Positions 34,281 to 46,500 of a stretch of DNA of 64,000 nucleotides are shown here, piece by piece; positions within the stretch are counted from its first letter, which is position 1; every line of letters starts with the position of its first letter. The translations under genes and the position numbers were made by a program. Location: assembly GCA_026027325.1 (NCBI GenBank), contig JAMSLZ010000003.1, forward strand, positions 3,100,001-3,164,000, in the 5' to 3' direction. Source of the stretch: Actinomucor elegans. Taxonomy: Eukaryota > Mucoromycota > Mucoromycetes > Mucorales > Mucoraceae. Below the pieces are notes generated by a model. The model was given only the letters and a program-made list of their open reading frames with translations, made no database searches and had not been told where the DNA came from.

Positions 34281-35553
34281 ATGATGAATATTAACTTGAA
34301 TAAGCCATACCCAACAAGCCTTACAAGAAGAAGAACACACCTTAAACCAAGCCAAGTAGCCGTACTTCAAGAAACATTTGTTACTAATACGTTACCTGAC
34401 GCTGCGCTTCGATCTCAACTAGCTCATGAACTAGGTGTAACTGAACGAACAGTTCAAATTTGGTTTCAAAACCGTAGAGCCAAGGCTCGAAAGCTAGAAG
34501 CAGCTGATGGTACTTTACCTTCTCTTGTCCCCAATGTAAGGACTGGTTGGATCGAGCTACCTCAACCTATTCAACAACAACAACAGCGAAAACGTCAAGA
34601 ATTACAACATCAAACATCACAGCCTACAACTGAAGCCTATCAAACCACTTTTCATTCGTTCATGACACCTGAATGCTATGAAAATGAACCAATGATTAGA
34701 CGTAGGCCTAGATCAAGTTCCAAGCCTGAAAAGACTAGCGCATCATTGTTATTATCAACGCCACCTCCCAGAGCCATGTCGGAAGGTATGGGCCGAACCA
34801 GCTCCACTTATCGAGGTAAATATTTCCTTTTTTTAAAACTAAAAGCGAACCCCTGCTAATTATCTTATAGAAGCGAAGCCAATCATTGCTTTTCCTGTGC
34901 AGGGCATTCATATTGGTACCTGGGCTAGATTTGCTAGACAAATTAGCGCCAATGAATGGGACCTCTTTTGCTTTAGTAACCCTACTTCACGTCAGTTGAT
35001 CTGGCAAGTACAAGACGCAGGGCATCAATTCAGAATTGAAGTAGATTACGATAACATTCAACAAATACGCTTAGGCCAAATCCAAAGCGATCTTGGTCAA
35101 CTTGACATTGAAATTAAACCTAAATCTATTGTCTCTTTCTCTATGCGTCGCAATGGTATAGACCAAGACTGGGTTCGTTGTAACGATTTTACAGAAAATC
35201 AGCAAGCTAGTCTCAACCAAAGTTCTCATGCGCTGCAAGGTTCTCATGATAGTCTTCGTCAATCACTATTGGAACTGATGTCTCATGCACCTGATCTGGC
35301 TTCCAAGCTTGTTATATTACCTGATAATGACTTTCTTTGTCGCGATTTGACCGTTTCACCTTCAGCCACACCTGAACCATCCAATTACAATACACCTTGG
35401 ATGGTTGATCCTACCAAGAACCCCTTTTCCTCCTATTTCCAACAGTCGTATGATTCTTCTTCTTCATGGACTTATTTAAACATGCTACAGCCTCAACAGA
35501 ATCAAACCTTGTTAAATAACCAAAATGATGCTGGTTTGAGTCCTTTTATTTAA
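34281..35553 (+). CDS. Homeodomain transcription factor
   Basis: Two exons, 34,281-34,815 and 34,871-35,553, encode 405 residues. The homeodomain starts near residue 15: RRRTHLKPSQVAVLQETF, ending with the recognition helix RTVQIWFQNRRAKARK, including the invariant W, F, N and R. A Gln-rich tract and a Ser/Pro-rich linker follow. Exon 2 encodes a second conserved region (HIGTWARFARQ, WDLFCFSN, IWQVQDAG, DFTENQQAS) that occurs downstream of the homeodomain in a group of fungal homeobox proteins. It is a nuclear DNA-binding regulator, probably recognising a TAAT-type core. Targets are unknown. Of the two adjacent ATGs, the first was used. Confidence 0.9.
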
Positions 35554-36636
35554 TTTATTTCATATGAACAATAAAAAAAAAGAAAAAGTCTTGCTTACCT
35601 CATTACTATGCACGCGGTAATTTTTTTTTTTATTTTTTTTTATTTGTTATTATCCCTGTAACGGGTCCGTTGTTTTTCATTAAGTTATTGACGCCTGATA
35701 TGGTAATTGGAAGGAGGGCCCTAATTAAGGTCATTAAGCATCTTTGATAGCATCAGGAAGTTTGATTCATGCATGTTTTTACTGCAATGTATAATTAGTA
35801 ATATTGATTATATAGTCAAGCTCAACCAACGTATTCCAACTTTCTATATCAATAATATTAGTTTCTGTTTACACTTTGAATAAAAAGTGTATCAACAAGT
35901 TTTAATTGTATATTGCACAGTATAAAGGCCTGACACATTTGTATACAGAAATAAAAGCTTCATTATAGAATTGTAAATAATTTTTCAGCTGCTTGGTTTT
36001 ACATTATTGAGTCATATTCTTACATAAAAATATGTAGTTATACAATAGCAAGTATTTTCGTCCGATAAATCTTGTACTAGAGCTATGTTTGACATCCTTT
36101 GAGGTTATGAAAAACTAAGAATTTAGCGAGTTTTTAATTGGCAGATGACATGATATTAACTGAGAAAACAATTGGTAGCAGAGAATACATTTCTCCAAGC
36201 TCGAGATAATAATAATAATGATGAACCTAAAATTCTAATCATTGTTTTTTTTTTAAAGATATGTTTTTAATATAAAAAAAACACGCATTTTAATTGCGCA
36301 TCGAATGATGTAGAAAAAAGGGCAAGATTATTGATTTACATACTATATTTCGGATTGCGATTTCGCATCAATCAACTGAGCTTTTCTTACGAGTAAAAGC
36401 GCAAAAAAAATTATACATAGCTTCAAGTGTTGTATATATATATATTTAGATTAAAAAAAAAGCACCTCTAAATGAAACTTATACAGCAAAAAGATGTGAA
36501 CAAGCACTTTTTTAAAGAAAAAAAGGGGGGGGGGCTATATATACATTTTAAAATTTTAAATTCCACTCATACAAAACTGTTTCAAAAAAAATAATCCATA
36601 AACCAACTCTCCATTTTCTTCATACTAATATTACAA
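35554..36636. other. Intergenic region
   Basis: About 1.1 kb between two tandem plus-strand genes. AT-rich, with many A and T runs and a G9 run near 36,526. No coding exon or RNA gene was recognised. Confidence 0.55.
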
Positions 36637-37493
36637 ATGTCTTCTAATTACAATGATTCGCACAGGCTCTTCTTACAAGCTATGCTATCTAAGCGAATAA
36701 TAACAGAAAGAGAGGCTAAAAGACTCTATTCAAAAGTTTGTCAAGTTGTTGGAAGTAAATGATAGATTTTTTGATCGATCTTGTTTATTTTATTAATGCG
36801 ATCTCTTTGGATAGTGGAACAAGAAGTAGAATATCCCATGTTTATTGCTAATTTGAACAAAGAACTAGATAATTTAGATTATGCTCTGAGGATTTCTCAT
36901 AATGAGCGTTCTGGTGAAGCTTATTTGACCTTGGTCAATGTCAAACAAGACTCAATGACTGCCATCGCTACTACGTTTACAGCAACTGAAATAAGTTACA
37001 TTCGAGAGCTAGTAGGTTTATTTTGTTGAATAAGACCAAGAAGCGCTAATGTTGTTGTGTTTCATAGCTGGATATGATTGTAAACGCTGATAACGAAGAC
37101 TACGCCATTTCAGCAACCACAGCTCTTCATTTAGGCCAAAAAGTGAAGCCTGTCAAGCTAAGTCAAAAAGAAACCCAGGACGTGTTGGATCGTTTAGTAC
37201 AGGATGAATGGATTGCACTAGGCGAAAATGGTGTATACTACTTGGATACGCGTGCTATTTCTGAGTTACAGAGTTATCTTCGTGAACAATACGGCGATAC
37301 AATCAAAGAGTGCGTTATTTGCTTGGACGTCATTACAATGGGTGAAAGCTGTTCTATCAGCAATTGCCCAGTGCGACTTCACAAATACTGTGCAGACAGT
37401 CAATTCAGAAATGCCAACAATCCTTCTTGTCCTCAATGTTCAACACGGTGGTCAAGAACAAATACATTTGGTTTAGGCTTAGCTGATGATTAA
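36637..37493 (+). CDS. nse1: SMC5-SMC6 complex subunit Nse1 (RING-like)
   Basis: Three exons (36,637-36,754; 36,815-37,011; 37,068-37,493) encode 246 residues. The N-terminal winged-helix part has FLQAMLSKRIITEREAKRLY and TATEISYIRELLDMIV, typical of Nse1. The C-terminal variant RING has the order C-x2-C...C-x3-C...H-x2-C...C-x2-C (CVICLDV, HKYCADS, SCPQCSTRW). Nse1 pairs with Nse3 (a MAGE protein) and Nse4 in the SMC5/6 complex, and its RING supports ubiquitin ligase activity in DNA repair. It converges on mpe1 with only 15 bp between stop codons. Confidence 0.9.
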
Positions 37494-37508
37494 AATAAAA
37501 AAAAAGGC
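37494..37508. other. 15-bp spacer between convergent nse1 and mpe1 stop codons
   Basis: The nse1 AATAAA candidate is at 37,494-37,499, immediately after the stop codon. Cleavage 10-30 nt further on would fall within the mpe1 last exon, so the 3' UTRs overlap coding sequence. Confidence 0.7.
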
Positions 37509-39082
37509 TTAATGATCTTTATTATTACTAGGCACTTCGTTATTACTATTACTGGTGCCTGTATTATTATAATTATGAGCAAATTTACGGACGTAATTTT
37601 CTACACACTGTCTAACGTCAACATTAGGGATAAGTCCATCAAGTCCATTTTGAATGGTTTGCTGACAGTCTTGACAACTAAAATCATGATCCATTAAATG
37701 GGCACGAATACATTCATCACAGAAACTGGCACCGCAACAAGGTGTAATGGTAGCTTCTCTTAATAAGCCTTGGCAAATAGGACAGGATAAATGTTTGGGA
37801 ACAGGAATCGAGTCATACCAGTCCAACAAGTCACCCGCAGAAGAGACACCGAGGCCGATAGTAGTAGCAGCCTTTGCAACATGTTTATCCCAAGAAGATG
37901 AATCGGCTTGTGCAACTACAATGTCACCTTTGGGTGTTACCATGAGACCACCTGTACCTGCTTTCACTGCATTCTTGGGTTCTTCAATAACTTTGAGAAA
38001 ACTACGGGGAATACCAGTTGTACGCTTGATTCTTGGATGTTTATCGTAGTCTTTATCGCCGTTTGTAGGACATTGGTTGATATAATGGCCTAATTGCAAT
38101 ATATTTAACGTTTGCATACAATGATTTGCTCTACGCTTACCTTTCTGACCGCATCTGTAACATACATAGGTGGGGGGAGGTACTCTTTGAGGCATTTGTC
38201 CATCTTTATTCTCCCCACCTGCGTCTCTGTGAGTCATTCCACCGGGCGAGCCTTGAAATCCACCTCTACCGCGTCTAGCATCACCAGCTCCAGCGCCACG
38301 AGCGTTATAAGGGATATATTGTTGTCTATGATTAGATGAACAAAGATCAATAAAACACGCACACACGAAGAAACAAGAAGCAATTGAGAGCGTAATATTC
38401 TTTAATGATATATATACAAAACATGCTACGGGCTATTCTGTTTTCACACTCTCAGCACCCCCCCCCCTCTATTGAACTTACTCTGCTAATCTTTCTTGCA
38501 TGACACCCCATTGATCTGTTGTTTGTTGAAACATGGCTTGGATACGTGCTTCTTCTGAATCGTCTGTAGGCTCATTCTCTTGACTGGATTCCGCTTGAAC
38601 TGCTTTCGTTGGTGCAGGTCTTTGTGCATTCAAGACCATATTTCTACCACCACTCATAAACTGATTACCACCCGGTGGACCTGCACTTCCAGGCGCACCT
38701 TTCATTACACCAAACCCACCTGCCCCTTTACCGTCTGTCGGCAAAACACCTGCTACGTAGCGTTGTGCTGTGCCTTTACCTGGTCTTACTGCTGGTAAAC
38801 GTCTAACAATGACTGAAGTATTTCGAGGCACGACAAAGACATCGTCCTTATATTCTGTCCCAATTTACATTAGTATCCAAACTGTATCTTTTGTTAGCAG
38901 TTTTTACCTTCATCAGTTTGAGCATTGTAGACTGCAATATCAAATTCAGTGCCTCTGCCAAACTTTTTTGCTCGAATAATCTCGCGTTTTAAATCAAACA
39001 CGGTTGCTCCTGGACCATCGAATGTAAATACATCGTAATCTGAATCCTTTGCCGATCGAAGCTTATAATAAATAACAGACAT
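37509..39082 (-). CDS. mpe1: Pre-mRNA 3'-end processing factor Mpe1 (RBBP6-like)
   Basis: Four exons (38,908-39,082; 38,482-38,854; 38,141-38,325; 37,509-38,089) encode 437 residues. The ubiquitin-like DWNN domain comes first (VIYYKLRSAKDSDYDVFTFD, then VIVRRLPAVRPG). A CCHC zinc knuckle (CYRCGQKGHYINQCP) is assembled across the last splice. A C-terminal RING/U-box follows (CPICQGLLREATITPCC, CDECIRAHL, CQDC). This order defines Mpe1/RBBP6, a subunit of the cleavage and polyadenylation factor. The last intron is 51 nt with no in-frame stop, and the intron before it (156 nt) carries a run of about 12 Cs near 38,460. Confidence 0.93.
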
Positions 39083-39565
39083 TATGTAAATTTATTTTTT
39101 AAAAAAAGGAGCAATTTATTTAATCAATTGGAAAAGAAAAACTTGCAGAGTCTGAAGAGTGAGTATAAACTTTTTGAGTCCTATATCCTAGACGTTTAAG
39201 AAGGATTTTAAATTATAAGTATATGATTGGACAAATGGATATTGAAATACTGAAAAAAAAAAGAGCAAAAATTTTACTTTGAAGGGACTTTTATATAATT
39301 AAAAATTCTAGTAGATAAGTGCTCAACACATCAACACATTTGTAGAGAATCAAGGCACTCATTGAATGACATAAGTATTCTATTGTAAAATTATTCGCGA
39401 TTTAAATGCTATTTTTTTTTTTTTTTTTTTTTAAGAAAAAAAAAGATTTCAATAGGGTCAACCCCGATAGTAGTTAAATTTCCTCCGTGCCGAAACCGAA
39501 AAAAATAGATTTCCTCCAGGCGCGTTCCATGTCTTACAGCCGCCTTTTTGTTTCCATTTGTTAGC
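39083..39565. promoter_or_regulatory. Divergent promoter region, mpe1 and enolase-phosphatase gene
   Basis: A 483-bp region between two divergent starts. It contains a T run of about 20 bases near 39,411-39,432, a common nucleosome-depleting element of fungal promoters, and GCGCG motifs (GGCGCGTTCC near 39,520) close to the plus-strand start. No gene is seen. Confidence 0.45.
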
Positions 39566-40656
39566 ATGTCTAATTACGATACAGTCATTGTCGACATTGA
39601 GGGAACCATTACCCCCATTACTTTTGTTAAAGATACTTTGGTACTCTTAAAAAATGGAGAGAAATGCGCGCGTTTTTTGGACTAAGCTCACTTTTTTTTT
39701 TAGTTCCCCTATGTCACTTCTGGTTTAACTGCCTTTTTGGATAAAGCTTGGGATTCTACTGAATTAAAGGAACAAGTGGAATTACTTCGCGAACAGGTAT
39801 TAACTGAGAAGATGCAAAGATGTATTGTGACATTATTGCTCAAATCACTCTATCATAGGCCAAGAAAGATGTCCAAGATAAGCTTCCTCAAGCCATTTTG
39901 GTCCCTAACGAATCTGACGCGTACGTACACAACACGTTTTCGAGAATAAACAATTGATCAATCTTTGCTATATACAGCTCTGTTTCAGAAGTAAAGGCTG
40001 CAGTTATCGAAACTATCCGTTGGCAGATGCAAGCAGATCGCAAGATTGGCGCCCTGAAATCCTTCCAAGGATATATGTGGAAGGAAGGGTTTGAGTCTGG
40101 CGTTCTTCGCGGCGAGTAAGCTATGCGTATTCACAACATATTGGCAGAGGCAACTCACCTTTTTGATAGCATCTATGATGATGTAGTACCCAAGTTCGAT
40201 CAATGGAAAGCTGAAGGAAAGACTATCTACATCTACTCTAGCGGTAGTGTGCCTGCTCAAAAGCTATTGGTGAAGTATTCCACAAAGGGTGATTTGTCCA
40301 GTGTAAGTCTGAAGAAAACCTCAAGTTCACATATAGTTAACAGTCTTTGATTGTAGTATTTCTCGGGCTATTTCGATACAGCAGTTGGATTAAAGACAGA
40401 ATCACAGTCTTACAAGAACATTGCCAAGGACATTGGAAAAGAGAACAATATGAGCAACATTTTGTTTGTGACAGATAATATCAATGGTAAAGATATTTTG
40501 AATTTATGGCATGACTATATATTAACCTGCTTTATAGAAATCTTTGCTGCTACCGAGGCTGGGTACCAAGTCGTTATCTCTGATCGTCCCGGCAATGCAC
40601 CTTTAGGACCTGAAAGCAAAAACTTCAAGATCGTCACCTCTTTTGCTCAAATCTAA
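39566..40656 (+). CDS. utr4: Enolase-phosphatase E1, methionine salvage
   Basis: Seven exons (39,566-39,640; 39,704-39,796; 39,859-39,920; 39,978-40,115; 40,170-40,302; 40,357-40,486; 40,538-40,656) encode 249 residues. HAD-family motifs are present: VDIEGTITPI (motif I, nucleophile Asp), IYIYSSGSVPAQKLL (motif II and III region) and ILFVTDN (motif IV). Length and the ending FKIVTSFAQI match the E1/MTNC/Utr4 family. The enzyme enolises and dephosphorylates 2,3-diketo-5-methylthiopentyl-1-phosphate in the methionine salvage pathway. The acceptor at 40,169 was preferred over an open upstream frame because it keeps the family's spacing between ESGV and DVVP. Confidence 0.92.
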
Positions 40657-41109
40657 TAAATCTAATAAATTCAAATGTGGATATGGTTGTCTTATAGAGG
40701 GCTTTGATACTACGTGGATACGACAAAAAAAAAAACTTTTAGGTAGGGCAGGCATAGTTTGGGGGATGATATCACACTGTATTGGATGATTCATATATTG
40801 TAATGATGAAAACCAAAAGATTCTTACGATAAAATTATAAGGTAGAGTGTGCTCGATATGATAAATTTCAGCGTCTTATGGTTACAGAGCATTATAAGAG
40901 TAATACAATTTAGTTCGTGCACATTGGCGCCTTTTCAAACATTAGACAGAACACAATGCTTTCAGTACTGTATGAATGGCCATATGTAATTTATACTAAA
41001 TGGTTCGTTACTGACCATCATATTTGATGTTTCTCTGTTAGTTTTCAAATATAGACAATTTCTTTATTCAAGATATTTATTGTTATCGACCTTTACCATC
41101 CAGATCTAA

Positions 41110-41800
41110 TACTAGTGTACGTCATTTTTTGCCACATCTGACAATAAGTGCATGTTAATAATGAGCAATTATACCTAACAAAACTATTATTTGACCAAAG
41201 TGATATAGCCATGTTTTATTTGAGTGATTGACTGTAAAGTATATGCATTTTATTTAACCTCCTAAGTTCCAATTAAGGCTGCATCGTATATACATTCGAT
41301 TTAAGCCGTTAAAGTACACATTTTCTGTAATATTACCGTTCAATGCCATACAATTTTACTTGCGATCATCGAATATGTATCAAAGACAACAATAGTATAT
41401 GATTCATAGTATGTAGTTTAGAAGTGATAATCACTGGATATGCATCAGTATTAAAAAGACATATGCTTTTATGGCATGTATATGAAGAGGCCTAAAGGTG
41501 AATATATTTAATAGTTAGTGGCTTACATATATTTTCTTTCATTCTATCTAACAATGTACAGACCTCTAGATTGACTCGTCAAATGTCATATCTAATTAGT
41601 TCATAGCAAATTTTGCTTAAATGTAGTATAACAAACTTATCCTACTTACTAATGACTAACAATAAGTTACATACGTTTCATTAGGCCTAGGCCTATAGAT
41701 CTATAGATACCTTGACAACTTTCAGTTTAATGCCGCATCTGATACACAATATATACTTAGAACGAGTTTTTAAATCTATTATTGCCTCCAAAATTTTGGA
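41110..41800 (+). repeat. Degenerate satellite-like repeat, up to 5 units
   Basis: Clear cores lie near 41,127, 41,582 and 41,729 (the last GTTTAATGCCGCATCTGATA). Weaker ones near 41,278 and 41,441 fill the gap at about 150-160 bp steps, suggesting one continuous decayed array. Plus orientation. The two middle units are tentative. Confidence 0.5.
41360..41460 (+). repeat. Second dispersed repeat, copy 2
   Basis: Matches 3805-3905 in order and spacing: GCGATCATCG, TATGTATCAAAGA, ATATGATTCATAGTAT, then GATATGCATCA. It overlaps the middle of the decayed satellite array, so it may be an especially well-kept part of a longer unit. Confidence 0.45.
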
Positions 41801-41907
41801 TAAGCCATTCCTCTTGCTATGCCTGTAATGTCCACATTAAACCAGTTTATTAAAGAATAGATGATGCGTTTATATAATATTTATTAGAATGAAGTAGAAA
41901 ACAAAAA

Positions 41908-43384
41908 CTATTGACACTTGGTTTCAATGATAGAAGAGCCCACCTCTTCATATTCCTTCTTTGAAATCCATAATTGATTAAATGTACCTAACGAAGCCAA
42001 AATAGAACCACCCAACCAACTACTACTCTTGCGCTCAATCTGTCCATTGATACCATGCACTTTGACTTTGCTCTATTGTCATGGTTAGTTAGATCAAAGC
42101 TACCTTTTCCATACATTGCAACTTACTCCAGGTACCATCATTGGTAAATCATTGCCTAATCTTTCTGTAAATCCAGGGAAAAGAGTATTGCCACCAGTGA
42201 CAATGACATTATTAAATAGCAAAGGGCGTAAATCGATATCACAGGCGCTGATACTGTTGAAAACGAGTTGTGATACACCAACAGAATGCTGAAGTTGATT
42301 TCGAGTGATGCCTAATGAAGGGATTGTTTGTGTTTCTTTAGTCAATTCATGAGGTGGCTATTCAATCACAAGTTAGTCTATAATTTAATAGCAGCGAATG
42401 TTTCATTTACCAAGCGAATATAGTTGGGATTGAACATAATCTCAGGCACTCGATAACGTTCAGCACCAAATGCGTTGTTGTAGCCATCAGGAAACTCAAA
42501 TGGCTTTTGTGGTCTTTGAGACATCAAATGTTCATCGTATGGGATTTCTGATACTTGAGATACAGATTCTTTGAATTCATGGATCACTCGCTATATGTAG
42601 TATTAATACAATGGATCTATACGCCTCATCAATGCTTACCGAAATCTGATAATCATCAAAACTCTTTGTTGTATCAGGTCTTTTGCGCAATTGCAGTTGA
42701 GGTGGTTGGCCTCCAGACACTGGCTTTTTACTAGCAATCTTGTATAAAGGTGTTACATCCAAATGTAGGTTGTTTTTAATATGATCTCTAATCTGTTGAC
42801 TCAAGATACTGCCACCAATGGACTGATGAAGCACTCCCTTTTTTAAAACATAGCCATCGTATACAGGAACAGCGCTTGTGACGCTTCCACCAGAATCTAA
42901 AACGAGAGCCGTAGCTCTACCAACTGAAAATCTATAAACAAGTCAGTTTCCTTATCATTATATAACGCGTCCAAACTTACGCTGTCATAACTGCATCTTT
43001 AGCTACGTAAAAAGCAGGCGCATCGAACTTTTCAAAGGCCAATTCCATCAGCTTCTCTCGGTGTTCAAGTGTATTCCAAGCAGGTTCTGTACACAACAAT
43101 GGGTGTTCAGCTGAATTGACGTTCAACATGGTGGTGTAGGCTGCTTGCCAGAGCTGTTCTACTGCATCCCAGTCGTTGATAAGCCCGTCTTTCATTGGGT
43201 TTTTGATTTCCATGTTAGGTCTCCATGTATTAAGTTTACTATCACCAATATAGTAGTTGTTTTCTTTGTCTACACCATATGAGGTTGGAAATATGGATTT
43301 AGGCACGTCTTCACCTGCAAATCCAACACGCGTCGATGTGGATCCCATATCGAACACAAGTGCGTTTACTTCATCTAATGCCAA
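41908..43384 (-). CDS. arp4: Actin-related protein 4 (Arp4/BAF53-like)
   Basis: Five exons (42,981-43,384; 42,640-42,931; 42,411-42,590; 42,127-42,357; 41,908-42,072) encode 423 residues, close to BAF53 and shorter than yeast Arp4. The actin fold is evident: [23 protein letters not shown] (phosphate 1 region, quoted in part as [15 protein letters not shown]), [19 protein letters not shown], the Arp-specific insert with [28 protein letters not shown] and the C-terminal [15 protein letters not shown]. Arp4 is a nuclear subunit of NuA4, SWR1 and INO80 chromatin complexes. The gene lies 208 bp downstream of the FNIP stop, on the same strand. Confidence 0.93.
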
Positions 43385-43592
43385 TGTTTAGATATGACAA
43401 CAGTTGGGTTAATTTATTATTACCTCCACCGTAAGTCACCATTAAACTCTAGCTTCGTTTATTATAATAAAATGTATGGTTTAAAAAGAATAGGTTGAGA
43501 AAGAAAAAAAAAAAAAGAGAGGGCCTCAGCAGGACCAGGGCAGCAGTCACTGCGGGACTCAGGTAAAGAATTCACTGGTGGTAAATAGGATT

Positions 43593-46500
43593 TTAGCGAC
43601 GCATATCCCATATCTTCGAATCATATGTACTGCAAACATTTAGTAGTAATGGTATATCATTTGAGTTCACTCTATGGTATTATCAATATATAAGTTTAAA
43701 TATATCAATGGCTTTCAAATTGGTTACTTACCCTAGATTTGCAGCCAAAGTAATGATATCATCTAGTGGATTCTCATCTTGTAATAAAGCTTCTTGTACT
43801 ATATCTTGTAGCATTGTACTATGTAGGTAGATCAGCTGAAGGCTATCTTCCATCAAGTTGATAATCTATCATGGAATGATCAGAAAAGAGCATATCTATT
43901 TAAAATATCTTACCTCTTCAGAGGAGGATAGATCATTATTGCTCTCATCAAACTTGAGCTTCATATCAGTTAACATAGTCTGAACAAGACTAGACATGCC
44001 GATCGCCTGCCAGTTTCCATTATTATTTGTTGATTTTTTTTGGGTCGATAAGGGGTCTGATACAGCATCAATCCTGTGGTTTAGTACGCGACATTTACTA
44101 TATCCAAATGTCGCATTAGCTTTTGGTATAGATTCCGCTATAAATACTTACAAATTGTTGGTATCAATGACTAGACAAGAGGCTTCAGATACTGCATCAG
44201 ATAGTGTAAACTGTTCCAGAGTACTACTTAGATCGGCATCAAGATAGGAAGTAGGTGGTAGAGTGGGGATGCCCATCAACACAAAATCAGATTTGTATGA
44301 ATCACAGTAAGAAGCCATCAAAGAGCGACCGTATGATTTGGCGAATAATCGATCAACTCTGGGTATATCGCCTTTTTCTTGGCCTTGCTGTCCTTGAGAA
44401 AGAGTAATATCAGGTTCCATACGGATAATGGTGGATCTATAAGAGAATTAGCATATATACAATAATATAATAAATTGATTTACTTTGGCATAGGAACATG
44501 ATAGCATTCAGATGGAGATACGATGGTTGAAGGTGATTCAAGTGACAAAGAGGAAGGCGATGACGATACAGGCTCTGGAGACCAAGGTCTTTCTTCTGTA
44601 TCACTGAACCATTTGGTGCTCTTTAAAGAGTTGGTTGATTCAATGGAAGAAGAGGCATAGTTGGTGTTTCTACTTGTAGTAGGAATAGCAATGGATTCTA
44701 CATCACCCGTTAAATGCCTTACGATTTTGTCTTCAAACTTGTGCTCAGTATTAGTATCGTCTAATTCTCGGCTAAAGATGGAATCGGACGAAACAGGTGT
44801 CCGTGTTTCGGTATTTTCATAGACTTCGTTACACCTTATAAAGTAGGATAAAATGAACAAGATTCTTCGTACAACACTAGGCCTTAAACCAACTACAATT
44901 GTCCTTGTAATTCGAGATGGAGTACCAATAAAGCCATAGAGATCACTATTATGTATAAGTTAATTTGTTATGGCATATTATGAAGCATCTACCTTAGCTG
45001 GGCCCATAATGGATCGTAGTTTCCGTGGTGACACCCGATATGCTATATAAAAAAAAAAAAGTTCAGAAGATGAGCAAATGACCTATAGTAAAAACTTACA
45101 GTATCTGCCTCAGGTGGAGCTACTGTTTGAACCCAAGACAAATGATGCATGAGCACACCGGTCAGCATGGTAGATATCAAGTAGTTGTACGTCTTATTAT
45201 CATATTGCTGTATCAATTGCATCAATTCGTTGACGAGACTAGAATCATACTCTAGTTTTCTTTGAGGAAAAGTCGACATATTTAACCATAAAGGCTCCTA
45301 GCAAAAGATATTAGAAAAATCTCATAAAACGAAATAAATAGACTCTACCTGAATTCTAGGGGTTTGGTACAGGTCAAAAAAGGACTTTTTAAAGTGATTG
45401 GCCGCATCAATCAGTAAGGAATCATTTTGAAAAGCATTTGAATTCAAAAAGATAGTACTGGAGCGCTTCCTAGGCTGCAATTGAGGCGATGGATGGTGCT
45501 TGAAGAACTGATATAGTTGTTTGAACGCAACTGCCTGTAACTGATGGAGTCTATTTTCAATTAAAGCGAAATGAGAGAATATAAAGTCGTACAGCGTATC
45601 GTTCTTGTCTTCTAGAGTAATGATGATAGCTACAGCAAACTTGACAGATCTCGATGTTTGTCTTATTGGCTATATAAAAGCGATTTAATTATAATGTATA
45701 TAACATAGATGTATACGTACACTTTCTAAAGCTGATATACGCGTCGTAGGTAAAGGCGTTGGACTGAATGAGCCATTTTCCATGTTGGTTTGACTAAATC
45801 GACGGGTGCGCTTAGTTGATTGATATAAACCCAAAATAGGTGGGTACATGATGGACGAGGTAGAGTAATGATCATCATCACTTGACTGTTCAGATGTATT
45901 ATCTTCACAAATAGAAGAACTAGCAATATACGAAGCGGCAGATCGATCACTATTGATGGAGGAAAAGGAGGTTCTTCTAGTCATATCAGAAGAAGCTTGT
46001 TGATGTTGCTGTTGATAGTTGCTTAGTGTAAATAGTTTAGATATGATGATTTGAGGGTTCTTTTCGCGTTTGTAATAGTGGATCTTAGTGTTCATCCCTT
46101 TGTAAGCCAACGGTGCAGTACCAAAAATCATTTCTCCAGTTAAATCCAGCTTACGATGCTATATAGAATAGTTAGTACAAAGAAATGTTTTTAATTGATG
46201 ATACGTTACAGGTCTTGCATTTTTTTGTTGGTCTGATATGGATAAAGAAGGCATGGTCCGCATATAAGAAGGTCTCCAATCATGCCTTTGATCTTTAAAT
46301 GAACCTAGTTCCAAACTATTTCTTCCGCTACCTTGAAACTGATTCGAACCATTCCAAGAACGCGCCATGTTACCACTGGTAGGAGGTGACCGACTATCAT
46401 TGGAGTAATAATCTGAGTCATACAGAATAGTTTTATTGGAGTCGCCAACGTCTTGACAGAATAAGATACGCAAATGATCTTGTTGTAGTGCTTTTGGCTG

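Larger units (their letters stand above)
40657..41907. other. Intergenic region filled with repeat units
   Basis: 1.25 kb between convergent genes. No coding exon. Much of 41,110-41,800 can be aligned to the satellite-like repeat, and 41,360-41,460 is the second copy of another dispersed repeat. Confidence 0.55.

Noticed and set aside
38142..38366. Longer minus-strand mpe1 ORF starting at 38,366
   Set aside because: The first part lies in the preceding intron; the acceptor at 38,326 joins in frame with the DWNN-containing exons.
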